Part shown: one piece after another, positions 8,666 to 17,758 of the stretch | How the letters are laid out: each line of letters opens with the position of its first letter | Position numbering within the stretch: position 1 is the first letter of the stretch | Source: ATX-6F1 sp943369485 | Lineage (GTDB): Bacteria; Cyanobacteriota; Cyanobacteriia; PCC-6307; Cyanobiaceae | Assembly: GCA_943369485.1 (NCBI GenBank) | Contig: CALRNH020000008.1 | Coordinates: forward strand, 109,100 to 173,099 | Direction: 5' to 3' | DNA length: 64,000 nucleotides | Notes under the pieces: generated by a model | Told to the model about the DNA's origin: nothing | The model's database searches: none | The model's input: the letters and a program-made list of their open reading frames with translations, nothing else | Program-made: the position numbers and the translations under genes

Positions 8666-10753
8666 TCAGAAGGCGAGCAGCAGGCGCCCGCCGACGCGAA
8701 GCTGCTTGTTGCCCATGAGTTGGCCTATGTCCAGCAGGCCGGCGGCATTGCTCACGTAGAGATCAATGGCGCCGTTCTCGTTGGCCAGCCAGCGTAGGGC
8801 GAGGGTGCCGTTGCTGGCGCTGTACTGGGAGCCCACGAGATTGAGTTCGGGGATCAACTGGAAGCTGCGGCCCAGTTGCACATTGGCGCTCAGGCCCACA
8901 CCCCATGGCGAGCTGACACCACTCCAGGCGATCTTGGGGTTGAGGTTGAGAGCCAGCCACCTGGTGGCCTCCCAGGTGTTGATCGTTTCGAAGAACAGAT
9001 AGCCCTGGTAGCTGTTGGGATCAGTGTTGCGCCCCACGGTGATCCGTCCGCCGGAAGAGAACGGTGCGCCTCGCAGCTGGTTGAACACAATCCCCTTGCC
9101 GCCCCAGCGCTCGTTGTAGCCGCCGTCGGTGGCATAGGCGTTGCTGAGGGCCGTGGCGGGGCGGATGTTGTTGAACATGCCACCGCTGTATTGGAGTTGG
9201 AAGTCGTTGGAGAGGGAATAGCCGACGAAACCGAACAGGTTGCCGAGGCTGTCGGCGTTGCCCCAGAGCTCCAGGGTGCCGTCGGGTGGTACCTGGGCGA
9301 TGTTCACCGTCAGGCCCCCGAGGGCCAGGCTGCGCTGCCTGGAACTCATCTCCAAAGCGCGGGAGTCGCGGGCCCCGGGGTTGTAGATGAAGCGGCCGGT
9401 GAAGCCCAGTTTGTTGTCGCTGGGCAGGGCCAACAGGGCGGTGGCCGGGGTGGCGCCCCAGCCGTTGGTGACGGCCGCCTCCAGGGCGATGCGGGGGTTG
9501 ATGGCGTAGTTCAACCCGGCGGTGAGGATCGGTACCCGCGAGAAACTGAGGTTGGCATCGAAGCTGTTGGTGCCTGGGCCCAGGGGCATGAGCCCGGAGC
9601 CGAACAAGGTGAGCTGGGGCGCCAAGCGCCAGCTGGCGCCGGCGGCCAGGGTCAGGTTGGTGCCGTAGAAGGTTCCGGCGCCACCCTTGCCTGCTCCCTG
9701 GGTGGAGGGCAGGACGCTGGCGCCGGGGGTGAGGGTGAACTGGAGCTTGCGGGTGGCCTGCCAGCTGACCGGCAGAGCAATCGAGCCGATCAGGTTGCGG
9801 GTGAACACCCGACGGCCGCTGTTGTTGAAGATGTTGGGGCTATAGCTGTTGTTCGTCTTGCAGCTGAAGGAGTCGCAGCCGCCGCTGCCCACGTTGAATT
9901 GCTCGAGGGAGCCCACCAGGCCCAGCTTCCAGTTCTTGACAGCGGCCAATTGCCACTGCAGGGCGCCGCCGAAGGCCTCCATGTAGTTGGCGGGCTGACT
10001 CGATGTGTTGAAGGGTTGGCCCCGGCCGCCGATCAGGGCATAGAGGGGGTCGTCGGCAACCGAGTAGAAGGCGGAGAACTGCAGTCGATCGGTGATCCCA
10101 GCATCAAAGCGGGCGTAATAGTTCTGGTTACCGGTGCCTCCGGCCTGGCCGCCGCCGCCGAAGGGCGCCACCTGGCCGTAGCTGAACTGCCAGCTCTGTT
10201 CCGGCAACTGGTTGGCGGTGGGCACCGCAAGACCGAGCCGGAGCAGGGGGAGGTAGTCGCTGGCCGTGATCGGCAGGTTCCCCAGCAGGGCGTCGGCCTC
10301 GCCCTGGGTGGTGGGGGCCTTGCTCGGCGGCGCCTTGCTCGGCGCCGCCTTGGACGGCCTCGCTCCATGAGCCCCCTGCACCATGCCCAGGGCGGTGGGT
10401 GAGTTCGGAGCCTTGGCCCCCCCCGGGATGGCCTCGGCCGCGAGCGGGCTCTCGGCGCCTGACGGCTCCGGCGCCACCGCCTTCCACTCGGGACCAGTGA
10501 TGGGAGTGGTAGCTGTGTCCTCAACTGGAAGCCAGATGGGGCCTTTGCCGGTGGCTGCAGCGCGGGAGGGTTCGACCACCGGAACGAACCGGGGCGGCTG
10601 GGGAGGTGGCGTCGCCAAGGCTCCTTGGGTGGGGGCCAACGGCTGCCAAACGGTTTGGGCTGGGGCCGCGGCCGAGAAACAGACGAGCCCGAAGCCCAAG
10701 AAGGGCAGTGCGAGAAGGTGACGGATCGGATGTCCGGCTGGGAATTCAGCCAT
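8666..10753 (-). CDS. Predicted outer-membrane beta-barrel protein of a polysaccharide export operon
   Basis: 695 residues. The N-terminus has a basic start, a hydrophobic core (LLALPFLGFGLVCF) and an AAAPAQT cleavage-like site, so it is probably secreted. Residues ~30-170 are rich in Pro and Ala with a small SKAPPSKAP repeat. From ~180 to the end come alternating aromatic and polar strands ending in a phenylalanine (LLLAF), as in outer-membrane barrels. The start overlaps the end of the Wzz-like gene by 8 nt, so it is the last gene of a Wza-Wzz-barrel operon. I do not recognise a named family; a role in anchoring or passing exported polysaccharide is inferred from position only. Confidence 0.7.
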   Translation of the reverse strand: MAEFPAGHPIRHLLALPFLGFGLVCFSAAAPAQTVWQPLAPTQGALATPPPQPPRFVPVVEPSRAAATGKGPIWLPVEDTATTPITGPEWKAVAPEPSGAESPLAAEAIPGGAKAPNSPTALGMVQGAHGARPSKAAPSKAPPSKAPTTQGEADALLGNLPITASDYLPLLRLGLAVPTANQLPEQSWQFSYGQVAPFGGGGQAGGTGNQNYYARFDAGITDRLQFSAFYSVADDPLYALIGGRGQPFNTSSQPANYMEAFGGALQWQLAAVKNWKLGLVGSLEQFNVGSGGCDSFSCKTNNSYSPNIFNNSGRRVFTRNLIGSIALPVSWQATRKLQFTLTPGASVLPSTQGAGKGGAGTFYGTNLTLAAGASWRLAPQLTLFGSGLMPLGPGTNSFDANLSFSRVPILTAGLNYAINPRIALEAAVTNGWGATPATALLALPSDNKLGFTGRFIYNPGARDSRALEMSSRQRSLALGGLTVNIAQVPPDGTLELWGNADSLGNLFGFVGYSLSNDFQLQYSGGMFNNIRPATALSNAYATDGGYNERWGGKGIVFNQLRGAPFSSGGRITVGRNTDPNSYQGYLFFETINTWEATRWLALNLNPKIAWSGVSSPWGVGLSANVQLGRSFQLIPELNLVGSQYSASNGTLALRWLANENGAIDLYVSNAAGLLDIGQLMGNKQLRVGGRLLLAF

Positions 10754-12485
10754 CCACCTGTGGGGTCGAGCGCAGCAGCAGCAGTCCGGTCAGGGGATGG
10801 TCCTGCAGCTCCAATTGTTGGTGCAGTTGGCTCAGCTCCTCCCGAGTGGGAGCCCCCGGAGTTGTGAGCAACAACTGCCGATCGGCCCCGCGGGCGACCA
10901 TCAGGTCAGCGGTGGCAGTCACGGAGGCGATGACTCCAGCTGACGAGGAGCGCTCCAGGGCCTTCTGGAGGGCCTGGCTCAGATGGTCAGCGATATCCGC
11001 CACAACCGTGCCACCGATCGGGATCAGGGCAACGGAATGGGCACCTGCGAGGGGCCCTTCCGCCAGCAGCTGCAAGGGGGTGGTCCAGGAGCTGGGTTGG
11101 GCAGGATCCAACTCCAGCACCAAGGGATAGGGCAGCAGCCGCAGCAGTTCCTCACGGCTGTAAACGATGCCACTGCGCCGATCCACCACCAAAGCGGTGC
11201 CAGAACCCAGCACCAAGCCGGCCAAGAGGCCGAGGGCCAGATTGACCCCCTTGCGCGGAGCTACGGGGCGATCCAGAAGGGTTGGCGTGGAGATGAGCTC
11301 CCAGGGCTCGGTCTGCTTGGCTTGCTCCAGCTGAGCCAATTGCAACTGGTTTTCCAGCTCGGTGAGGGTTTTCTCTTCGCGAAGCGCTTGTCGCATCAGT
11401 TCCCGGTGACGGAGAACCACGTCCTTGGGCCGAGTTGCGGATTGCAGTTTTGCTTCGGCTGTCGCCAGTTGGCCTTCGAGAAGGTCAATGGTCTGGCGGT
11501 TGAGGGTGGTGGCCAGGGCCCGGCGTTGTCGTTCCAGGTTGCGAATGATCGGGTCGTTGTCGCGCAGGCGGCTGTGTTTCTCGGCCAGTTGGGATTCAAT
11601 CTGTTGGTACTGGCTGTATAGATCCTTGTTGGCTTCTAGCTGGGCAGACTGGAACAGAACAGCTCCACCGGCGGCCCGGGCATTGGCCAATTGCTGACGC
11701 AGGGCGATCACATTCGCCTGGGCGGCCATGCGGCTGGCTTCTACGGAACCTCCCATGGATCCGGAGCTGGGGCCATCCGTTGAGATGGTGGGCATTCCGT
11801 CCTGAAGGCCCAGGCCATTGGCCAACGCAAAAGCTTGAGCCCGTCGCATGGAAGCCTCAGCTTTAGGCTCAAGATCGCTGATGCGGTCTTTGAGGTAGGA
11901 CACAGCGTTGTTGATATCGCGCCTGCGATCCCTGCCTGAATACTCCTGATAGGCGCGAGAGATGCGTTCAATCACCGGTAACACCAGGTCCTGACTGGTG
12001 TCGCGATAGGCGATGTTGAGCACGGACGTGCCTTTCTCCAGCTTCACATCAAGGTTGTCTTTCAGCCAATTGGCATAGCGGAGATCCTCGCCATTCTTGC
12101 CAGAACGTTGTTTGTTGCTGCGTACGAAATCGAACACTGGACGCAACACCGATGGGCTTTCCAACACCTTCACCTCTGTTTGCAAGCTGTCTTTCCCTCC
12201 AGCGCTGCCCAACCCAGCCAAGTTGGCCACCAATGGATTGGATGCGGCTAACTGAGCTAACCGTCCACCGCCACTTTCGTTGCTGGCCAGCACGATCTGA
12301 ATCTCTCCCTCCCAAACAGGTTTCTGCAGCAGGGTATAGAGACCGGCCAAGAGCACGGTGCCGCCCGCTACCCCAGCCACCAGCCTCCAGCGACGACGAA
12401 GAGTTCCCAAGACTTCGCCGAGATCAATTTCGTCGTTCTGCCGCTCTTGGGCAGGATTCAGTGGAGATAGGGAGGGCGTTGTCAT
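10746..12485 (-). CDS. Wzz-type polysaccharide co-polymerase with degenerate kinase-like C-terminal domain
   Basis: 579 residues. A first membrane segment (~36-55) is followed by a periplasmic region with long coiled-coil helices (~180-400), a conserved-type proline turn (RPVAPRKG) and a second membrane segment (~405-425), the plan of PCP/Wzz chain-length regulators. The following ~150 cytoplasmic residues align in order with bacterial tyrosine-kinase domains (PLQLLAEGPLAGAHSVALIPIGG...). The Walker A GxxxxGK(S/T) is missing, no Walker B is visible, and there is no Tyr-rich tail, so kinase activity is unlikely. It starts with a 4-nt ATGA overlap behind the Wza-like gene, so they are translated together. 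It should control length or export of the glycan made by the cluster downstream. Confidence 0.85.
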   Translation of the reverse strand: MTTPSLSPLNPAQERQNDEIDLGEVLGTLRRRWRLVAGVAGGTVLLAGLYTLLQKPVWEGEIQIVLASNESGGGRLAQLAASNPLVANLAGLGSAGGKDSLQTEVKVLESPSVLRPVFDFVRSNKQRSGKNGEDLRYANWLKDNLDVKLEKGTSVLNIAYRDTSQDLVLPVIERISRAYQEYSGRDRRRDINNAVSYLKDRISDLEPKAEASMRRAQAFALANGLGLQDGMPTISTDGPSSGSMGGSVEASRMAAQANVIALRQQLANARAAGGAVLFQSAQLEANKDLYSQYQQIESQLAEKHSRLRDNDPIIRNLERQRRALATTLNRQTIDLLEGQLATAEAKLQSATRPKDVVLRHRELMRQALREEKTLTELENQLQLAQLEQAKQTEPWELISTPTLLDRPVAPRKGVNLALGLLAGLVLGSGTALVVDRRSGIVYSREELLRLLPYPLVLELDPAQPSSWTTPLQLLAEGPLAGAHSVALIPIGGTVVADIADHLSQALQKALERSSSAGVIASVTATADLMVARGADRQLLLTTPGAPTREELSQLHQQLELQDHPLTGLLLLRSTPQVDG

Positions 12486-13675
12486 CTCTTGAATAGGCCG
12501 TACACGGAGTAGATGCCAACGAAGGGCCCGCTGAATTCGTTGAGGACTTCGACCGATCCGGACAGGGCTGAATCGTTGACCCTGATGATGTCTCCAGCCA
12601 TGAGAACGGGGTTGTTGGCGGCATCCAGAGGAGAGTTGGGGTTGTACTTGAACTGGCGACGGTCCATTTCTCCTTCGCGGGTGAAGCGCACGAACTCCAC
12701 CTTGCCGTGCAGCAACTTCAAGCCACCCGCACTCACAAGTGCCTGATTGAGACTGGATCCCTGTGGCAGGGTCGTCGGGCCTGGAGTCTTGACTCTTCCA
12801 CTCACGAAGACCTGGATGAACTGCGGACTCAAATTGGTTTGGCCTGCCTTGAGTAATTGCTCCCGCAGCACTACCGGACTCCGGGTGACATTGACCACAT
12901 CTCCATCGAAAAGCCTGATGTTCTGAGACTCATCTCCCTCGGTGATCAGGGAAAGGAAATTGACCTGGGCACGAACCTTGCCTCTTCCTGAGCTGATGGG
13001 CTGCTTCCTGGTCACGGTGACCTGGGACAGATCGGAGTACGGAGTGACTCCCTGAGCGGTACGAATCGCGTCGAACAGTGTGGGAAACAGCGTGGTGCTC
13101 GAAGAGCCGCCAGCGACGCCTCGGTTGCGCACCAGCTGACGGTTCGAGGCCTCCGCGCCGCCAACTGTGGCATCAGCGGCACCTTCTTGGGGGCTATCTA
13201 GCTCCGGATCTTGAACGCCTGCTAGGGTGTAGAAGCCTGGTCGCTTCACCTCTCCACCCACAAAGATGCGAACGGGGCGATAGCCAACGGGACGAATATA
13301 AATCTCAGGAGATCGAACAAATGTCTTAAATTGCTGCGTCAGAAAGTAGCGAAGCTCCTCCACAGTCAGTCCTTCGACGTAGAGAGCTCTCAGTCTCGGA
13401 AGGTACAGAGTGCCATCCGGTCCGATCGAATAGGTGCCGCTGAACTCGGGGATATCGAGCAGTTCGATCTGCAATGTGTCTCCCGGCCCCAGCAAGTAGG
13501 TGTCGTAGACGATACGGGTCCGTTCTCCCGCTTCCAATCCCGGTCGCCGAGCGGGAGCTGCCTCCACCTGTACACCGAACTGAATCAGAGCAGTCACCGC
13601 CAAGAGGACGGCGCAGCCCTGGACTGCCCGCCGTCTGGGCTCCAGGCGCCCAGGTTGAGGATGACAAGGAACCAT
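12482..13675 (-). CDS. Polysaccharide export protein, Wza-like (Poly_export/SLBB)
   Basis: 397 residues. The N-terminal hydrophobic stretch (AVLLAVTALIQFGV) followed by QVEAAPA looks like a secretion signal; there is no lipobox cysteine, unlike classical Wza. Residues ~50-135 match the polysaccharide export domain (YLLGPGDTLQIELLDIPEFSG, DGTLYLPRL). Two SLBB-like segments follow (IFVGGEVKRPGFYTL and VFVSGRVKTPGPTTL). The protein forms the export channel across periplasm and outer membrane for capsule or exopolysaccharide. It is the first gene of the minus-strand operon with the Wzz-like and barrel genes. A hairpin can form over its ATG (13671-13696). Confidence 0.9.
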   Translation of the reverse strand: MVPCHPQPGRLEPRRRAVQGCAVLLAVTALIQFGVQVEAAPARRPGLEAGERTRIVYDTYLLGPGDTLQIELLDIPEFSGTYSIGPDGTLYLPRLRALYVEGLTVEELRYFLTQQFKTFVRSPEIYIRPVGYRPVRIFVGGEVKRPGFYTLAGVQDPELDSPQEGAADATVGGAEASNRQLVRNRGVAGGSSSTTLFPTLFDAIRTAQGVTPYSDLSQVTVTRKQPISSGRGKVRAQVNFLSLITEGDESQNIRLFDGDVVNVTRSPVVLREQLLKAGQTNLSPQFIQVFVSGRVKTPGPTTLPQGSSLNQALVSAGGLKLLHGKVEFVRFTREGEMDRRQFKYNPNSPLDAANNPVLMAGDIIRVNDSALSGSVEVLNEFSGPFVGIYSVYGLFKR

Positions 13676-13696
13676 CCTTGCACCTTATGGGATGGT
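13671..13696 (-). promoter_or_regulatory. Hairpin over the wza-like start codon
   Basis: Inverted repeat ACCATCC (13671-13677) and GGATGGT (13690-13696) with a 12-base loop. The left arm covers the ATG (13673-13675) of the Wza-like gene, so in the mRNA the start codon would lie in a 7-bp stem. The pairing is seen directly; a role in translation control is a guess. Confidence 0.3.
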
Positions 13697-13736
13697 TTGC
13701 CGTCCCCGCAGCCCGATGGGGCCTCTCGTTTTTCTG

Positions 13737-13770
13737 GCCAGCCCCTGCGCCTGCAGGCGCAGGGGCTGGC
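13737..13770. repeat. Perfect 34-bp palindrome
   Basis: Seventeen bases on each side of a CTG|CAG centre pair without mismatch; the arms are GC-rich (AGCCCCTGCGCCTG and its complement). No T-run follows on either strand, so it is not a standard terminator. It lies about 60 bp upstream of the Wza-like gene. It may be a cruciform, a protein site or a REP-like element. Confidence 0.8.
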
Positions 13771-14930
13771 GGGAGGCGACGGGGTTCTGTGACACACTGG
13801 TTGAGGCCCCGTTGAGGTGGTTGAGCCCTGCTCGCGCCCATTGGTCCCATGGCATGCAACGTGGGTCGACCCGTGCCATGGCCATGCTGTTGACACAATC
13901 GGCGTGGCCCTTACCCTCACTAGTCCCTACACAAAGTCATCTGATCGGTGGCAAGGGTTTCTCCATCTTCACTCAGAGGCTGATTGTCGTCATGTGAAGT
14001 TGGTGGCAGACGGTGGTTGAGCCCGCCTGCGAGAACATTCTCTATGGAACATCAAGTTGTGTTTGGAAGCGTGGGGGTGGTCACGCACCTGAGCCTGCGG
14101 TCCAGGCCGCCTGCACAGCCCTCACCTGAAAGCGGCCTGGGCCCGGTCCTGTGCCCTTGGTGGTGACCCCTCGGGTAGGAGGGTCGGGCTGTATCACCCT
14201 CAGGGCTGATCATCCAGCGGTTCTTTGATCGTCGGGTTCTTGAACCAAAGGTCAGACATCAGGCCGCCATGGAGGTGACGACGAATCGGCAGTGGATGGT
14301 TGGTCCGATCACAACAGCTGCTCTCAAGCCGGTAGAGCCAACCCCTGCCCAAGTTCCGCCGCAGCATTCTGGTCCGTGGTCGCAAAGCGGCCGCTTCGGT
14401 TCATGACTTGTTGTCGAACGTTCTTGTTCCATGTGGAGTGCCCAGCTGTGCAAACATCAGCACAATCGCGGAAGCAAAGGCGGATCACCGTTCCTAGGAC
14501 TGAACGCTTCCTTGAATCCACGGACTTCCATCGGGCTGTTGCTGGCTGCGCACGTTCAACGCCCAAAGGTTTTTGAGCCGAGCCTTTCAGCACTGTCCGG
14601 CTTTGCGTGCCGATGAACTTTCTCCTGATGGGTTGCGAGCACATGGGATGGCTCTGTGTCGGTGAGCCTTTGGCAGGAAGAGCTGCACATCTGGCATCAG
14701 CTGCCGCGGGGGTGATCATCCGCGCTGCATCCATCCAGCCTGGTAGATGGCTTCAGGAAGGCGATCTGGCCTGAACGGCTGTGAGAATCTTCCCCGGCAG
14801 CGGACTGCTGGGCTGAATCCCGGACCTGGCCCTGCTGGAGAAACGTATGCAACCGGTTCATGCTGAGTTGATTCATCAGGTATGGAGAGCCGAATCAGCA
14901 CTGCATTCTGCCGAGAGAGATCTGAACATG

Positions 14931-14938
14931 TATACAAT
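14931..14938 (+). promoter_or_regulatory. Possible -10 element ahead of the sugar operon
   Basis: TATACAAT lies about 120 bp before the first gene of the plus-strand cluster. No convincing -35 box is visible at the right distance, so this is only a candidate. Confidence 0.25.
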
Positions 14939-15056
14939 AACTGCACAGTCCCAGACACTGCCTCTGCAGGGCACCCTGATCTGCGACCCTTGCCGTCATC
15001 ACCACTCATGAATGTGTCCACGGCCATCATTGTGATTTGTGAAGGAGTTTGAAGCA

Positions 15057-16121
15057 ATGATTGGATTTGCATTGCTCGGCTGCGGCCGCATTGCCAAGCG
15101 ACACGCAGAACTACTTGGCGGTGGCCAGATTGAAGGTGCAAAACTTGCGGCTGTCTGTGATAGTGATGCTGATCGGGCACTGGCAATCGCGGAGAGGTAT
15201 GGTGTTCCCTGGTTTCAATCCCTTTCAAGTCTGCTAGACGCCGATGGCATTGATGCTGTATCCGTCCTGACGCCCAGCGGCCTTCATGCCGAACATGCGA
15301 TTGACGTCGCCAGGAGCAAGCGACATGTCATTGTCGAGAAGCCGATGGCGCTTACCTTGGCGGATGCTGATCGCATGATTGAGGAAGCGGCAAAGGCGGA
15401 TGTACGCCTTTTCGTCGTAAAGCAAAATCGTTTCAATGTTCCTGTGGTCAAGGCAAAGGCTGCCCTGGATGCAGGTCGTTTGGGTCAACTCGTTCTCGGG
15501 ACAGTACGGGTTCGTTGGTGTAGGGACCAGCGCTATTATGACCAGGATGAGTGGCGAGGAACCTGGGCGCTCGATGGAGGTGTCATTGCCAATCAGGCAA
15601 GCCACCACGTGGACATGCTGCGATGGTTCATGGGGCCGGTTGAACGCGTCCATGCACGAGCCGCCTGTGCGCTTGTTGATATTGAGACGGAGGATACGGC
15701 CATCGCTACGGTGAAGTTTTGCAATGGTGCTTTGGGAATCATTGAAGCCACTGCTGCAACACGACCTCGCGATCTCGAGGGCTCACTGTCCATTCTCGGC
15801 TCTACCGGAACGGTCGAGATAGCAGGCTTTGCGGTCAATCAGATCCGTAACTGGCACTTCAGCAATCCGATCACAGAAGATCAAGAGGTTCTGGATAAGT
15901 ACTCTGTGAACCCTCCGAATGTGTATGGCTTCGGTCATAAGGCCTATTATCAGCACATTGTTGAGTGCCTGCAATCGAATGCTCCTGCATTGGTGGAGGG
16001 CCGGCAAGGCAGAGACAGTCTTGAGCTGGTTGTGGCACTGTATGAGTCCATTGCTACATCCGGGGAGGTTGTGTTGCCGCTTGACTCTCAGCTGCAGACC
16101 CGGCTTGGCAAGACAAGTTGA
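15057..16121 (+). CDS. wbpB: Gfo/Idh/MocA oxidoreductase, WbpB/WlbA-like (UDP-N-acetylglucosaminuronate 3-dehydrogenase)
   Basis: 354 residues. I place the start at ATG 15057 because GAAGGAG (15041-15047) lies 9 nt before it; a GTG at 15039 lacks such a site. An N-terminal Rossmann fold (LLGCGRIAKRHAE) and the EKPMAL motif of Gfo/Idh/MocA enzymes are visible, followed by the substrate-side motif GGVIANQASHHVDML. WbpB-type enzymes oxidise C3 of UDP-GlcNAc-uronic acid using bound NAD. The next two genes encode the N-acetyltransferase and the aminotransferase of the same route, which supports the assignment over other members of this large family. The pathway leads to UDP-2,3-diacetamido-2,3-dideoxy-glucuronic acid. 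Confidence 0.82.
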   Translation: MIGFALLGCGRIAKRHAELLGGGQIEGAKLAAVCDSDADRALAIAERYGVPWFQSLSSLLDADGIDAVSVLTPSGLHAEHAIDVARSKRHVIVEKPMALTLADADRMIEEAAKADVRLFVVKQNRFNVPVVKAKAALDAGRLGQLVLGTVRVRWCRDQRYYDQDEWRGTWALDGGVIANQASHHVDMLRWFMGPVERVHARAACALVDIETEDTAIATVKFCNGALGIIEATAATRPRDLEGSLSILGSTGTVEIAGFAVNQIRNWHFSNPITEDQEVLDKYSVNPPNVYGFGHKAYYQHIVECLQSNAPALVEGRQGRDSLELVVALYESIATSGEVVLPLDSQLQTRLGKTS

Positions 16122-16124
16122 ATC

Positions 16125-16610
16125 ATGGCCAACCCCATTCTGCTGAGCTCAGGTATCCGTAATGTTTGCTGTGGTGAAGGTGTACGTATTGTTGAACCAG
16201 TCAATCTGTATGGCTGTGATCTTGGCGACCATTGCTTTGTGGGCCCCTTTGTCGAGATTCAGAAGGGTGTGCGTATAGGGGCGCGGACCAGGGTGCAGTC
16301 ACATTCGTTTATCTGTGAACTGGTGGAGATCGGTACAGATTGCTTCGTGGGTCATGGTGTGATGTTCATCAATGACCTGTTTGCCACAGGAGGTCCCGCC
16401 AATGGCAGACGAGAGCTGTGGAAAGCCACCAGGATCGGGGATAGAGTTTCGATTGGCTCAAACGCTACCATTCTTCCAGTTTCGATCTGCAGAGATGTAG
16501 TGGTTGGGGCAGGAGCGGTGGTAACTCGCGACATCACTCAGCCTGGTGTGTACATCGGCTCTCCAGCCAGGATCCAGCGCCCGCTTGAGAGTCGGGCCAG
16601 TGGTCCTTAG
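16125..16610 (+). CDS. wbpD: Hexapeptide N-acetyltransferase, WbpD/WlbB-like
   Basis: 161 residues, starting 3 nt after the WbpB-like gene. Left-handed beta-helix repeats are seen throughout (CDLGDHCFVGPFVEIQKGVRIG, TRIGDRVSIGSNATILP). The family's VGHGVMFIND segment holds the likely catalytic histidine and Asn-Asp pair. The end matches acetyltransferases of this group (GAVVTRDI...GSPARI). WbpD acetylates the 3-amino group of UDP-GlcNAc(3N)A with acetyl-CoA. Gene order B-D-E fits Pseudomonas and Bordetella O-antigen loci. Specificity rests mostly on these neighbours. Confidence 0.82.
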   Translation: MANPILLSSGIRNVCCGEGVRIVEPVNLYGCDLGDHCFVGPFVEIQKGVRIGARTRVQSHSFICELVEIGTDCFVGHGVMFINDLFATGGPANGRRELWKATRIGDRVSIGSNATILPVSICRDVVVGAGAVVTRDITQPGVYIGSPARIQRPLESRASGP

Positions 16611-16654
16611 CTTGTCCGACGGCACCTTCCAAACTCTGTCTTGATTCGATTTCA

Positions 16655-17758
16655 GTGGACGTACCCTTCGCAGACCTGCATCAGCAATACCTTGGCATCA
16701 AGTCCGATATTGATCATGCAATTTCTGAGGTCATCCGTACATCAGCCTTCGTCCGCGGACCTTTCGTCGATCGCTTCGAGCATGAGTTCGCCGCTCTGAC
16801 CGGCGCTCCGCACTGCGTCTCCTGTGCCAATGGCACCGATGCGCTCTACATCGCCATGCATGCCTTGGGAATTCAGCCTGGCGATGAAGTTATCGCTCCG
16901 GCGCACTCATGGATATCCACTACTGAGACCATTACGCAGGCTGGGGGAAAGGTGGTGTTCTCCGATATCGACCCCCATACATACTGCATCAATCCAAATC
17001 ATTTGGAGGCGTTGATCACATCTCGTACGGTTGGGATCATTCCCGTGCATCTGTATGGCCAACCGGCAGACATGGATGCGATCATGTCCTTTGCCGGGCG
17101 ATACGGCCTTTGGGTGATTGAGGATTGCGCCCAGGCCCATCAGGCTGTCTACAAGGGGCGCCTGGTGGGTAGCTTTGGTGATGTGGCATCTTATTCCTTC
17201 TATCCCGGCAAGAATCTTGGGGCCATGGGGGACGCTGGAGCCCTCACCACAGCAGATGCTTCGCTTGCAGAGCGAATGGCCATGTTTGCCCGCCATGGAG
17301 GTCTGCGGAAGGGAGATCATCAGATCGAGGGGATCAACAGTCGACTTGACGGCTTGCAGGCAGCGATTCTCTCTGTCAAATTGGCATGGCTGCCAGCCTG
17401 GACAGCGAAACGGAGAGAGCTTGCCGCTCATTACCTAAAGCAGCTTGCAGATCTGGAGGGTTTGGTGTTGCCCTCTTCAGATGCAGACAGTGAGCCTGTA
17501 TGGCATCTGTTTGTTGTACGTCATCCACAGCGCGATCTGCTGGCTCAGCATCTGAGCGATTCCGATGTCCAGACTGTGGTGAACTATCCAGTTTCGCTTC
17601 CTTTTCTACCGGCTTACTCGAGGTATGGCCATCAGCCTGATGACTTCCCGGTTGCTTTCGCCCATCAGTCGCAGGTCCTGTCACTCCCTCTCTTCCCAGA
17701 GATGACGGATCGGCAACTGGATCACGTGGAGCAGGCCTTGCGATCCTTTTCTGCATGA
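16655..17758 (+). CDS. wbpE: DegT/DnrJ/EryC1 sugar aminotransferase, WbpE-like
   Basis: 367 residues from GTG. It has the fold-type I PLP aminotransferase signature of the DegT family: FADLHQQY at the N-terminus, CANGTDALYIA, IEDCAQAHQA, and SFYPGKNLGAMGDAG with the PLP lysine. WbpE transfers an amino group from glutamate to C3 of the keto sugar made by WbpB. It lies 44 nt after the WbpD-like gene in the same direction. There is no strong ribosome site, so the exact start is less sure. Membership of the family is firm; WbpE function is inferred from the WbpB/WbpD neighbours. Confidence 0.82.
   Translation: MDVPFADLHQQYLGIKSDIDHAISEVIRTSAFVRGPFVDRFEHEFAALTGAPHCVSCANGTDALYIAMHALGIQPGDEVIAPAHSWISTTETITQAGGKVVFSDIDPHTYCINPNHLEALITSRTVGIIPVHLYGQPADMDAIMSFAGRYGLWVIEDCAQAHQAVYKGRLVGSFGDVASYSFYPGKNLGAMGDAGALTTADASLAERMAMFARHGGLRKGDHQIEGINSRLDGLQAAILSVKLAWLPAWTAKRRELAAHYLKQLADLEGLVLPSSDADSEPVWHLFVVRHPQRDLLAQHLSDSDVQTVVNYPVSLPFLPAYSRYGHQPDDFPVAFAHQSQVLSLPLFPEMTDRQLDHVEQALRSFSA

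Larger units (their letters stand above)
13676..15056. other. Gene-free 1.4-kb interval between divergent operons
   Basis: This interval separates the minus-strand export operon from the plus-strand sugar cluster and must hold promoters for both. Only short open frames occur, and none has a recognisable product or a good ribosome site. It contains a perfect 34-bp palindrome at 13737-13770 and a TATACAAT element at 14931-14938 that could serve as a -10 box for the plus-strand operon. The rest may be decayed DNA. Confidence 0.5.

Noticed and set aside
10300..10360. Tandem repeat around GCCTTGCTCGGCG
   Set aside because: It encodes the SKAP repeats in the Pro/Ala-rich part of the outer-membrane protein; no separate function needed.
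14716..15228. Minus-strand frame of 170 codons before the WbpB-like gene
   Set aside because: It overlaps the certain WbpB-like start, has no ribosome site and no recognisable product.
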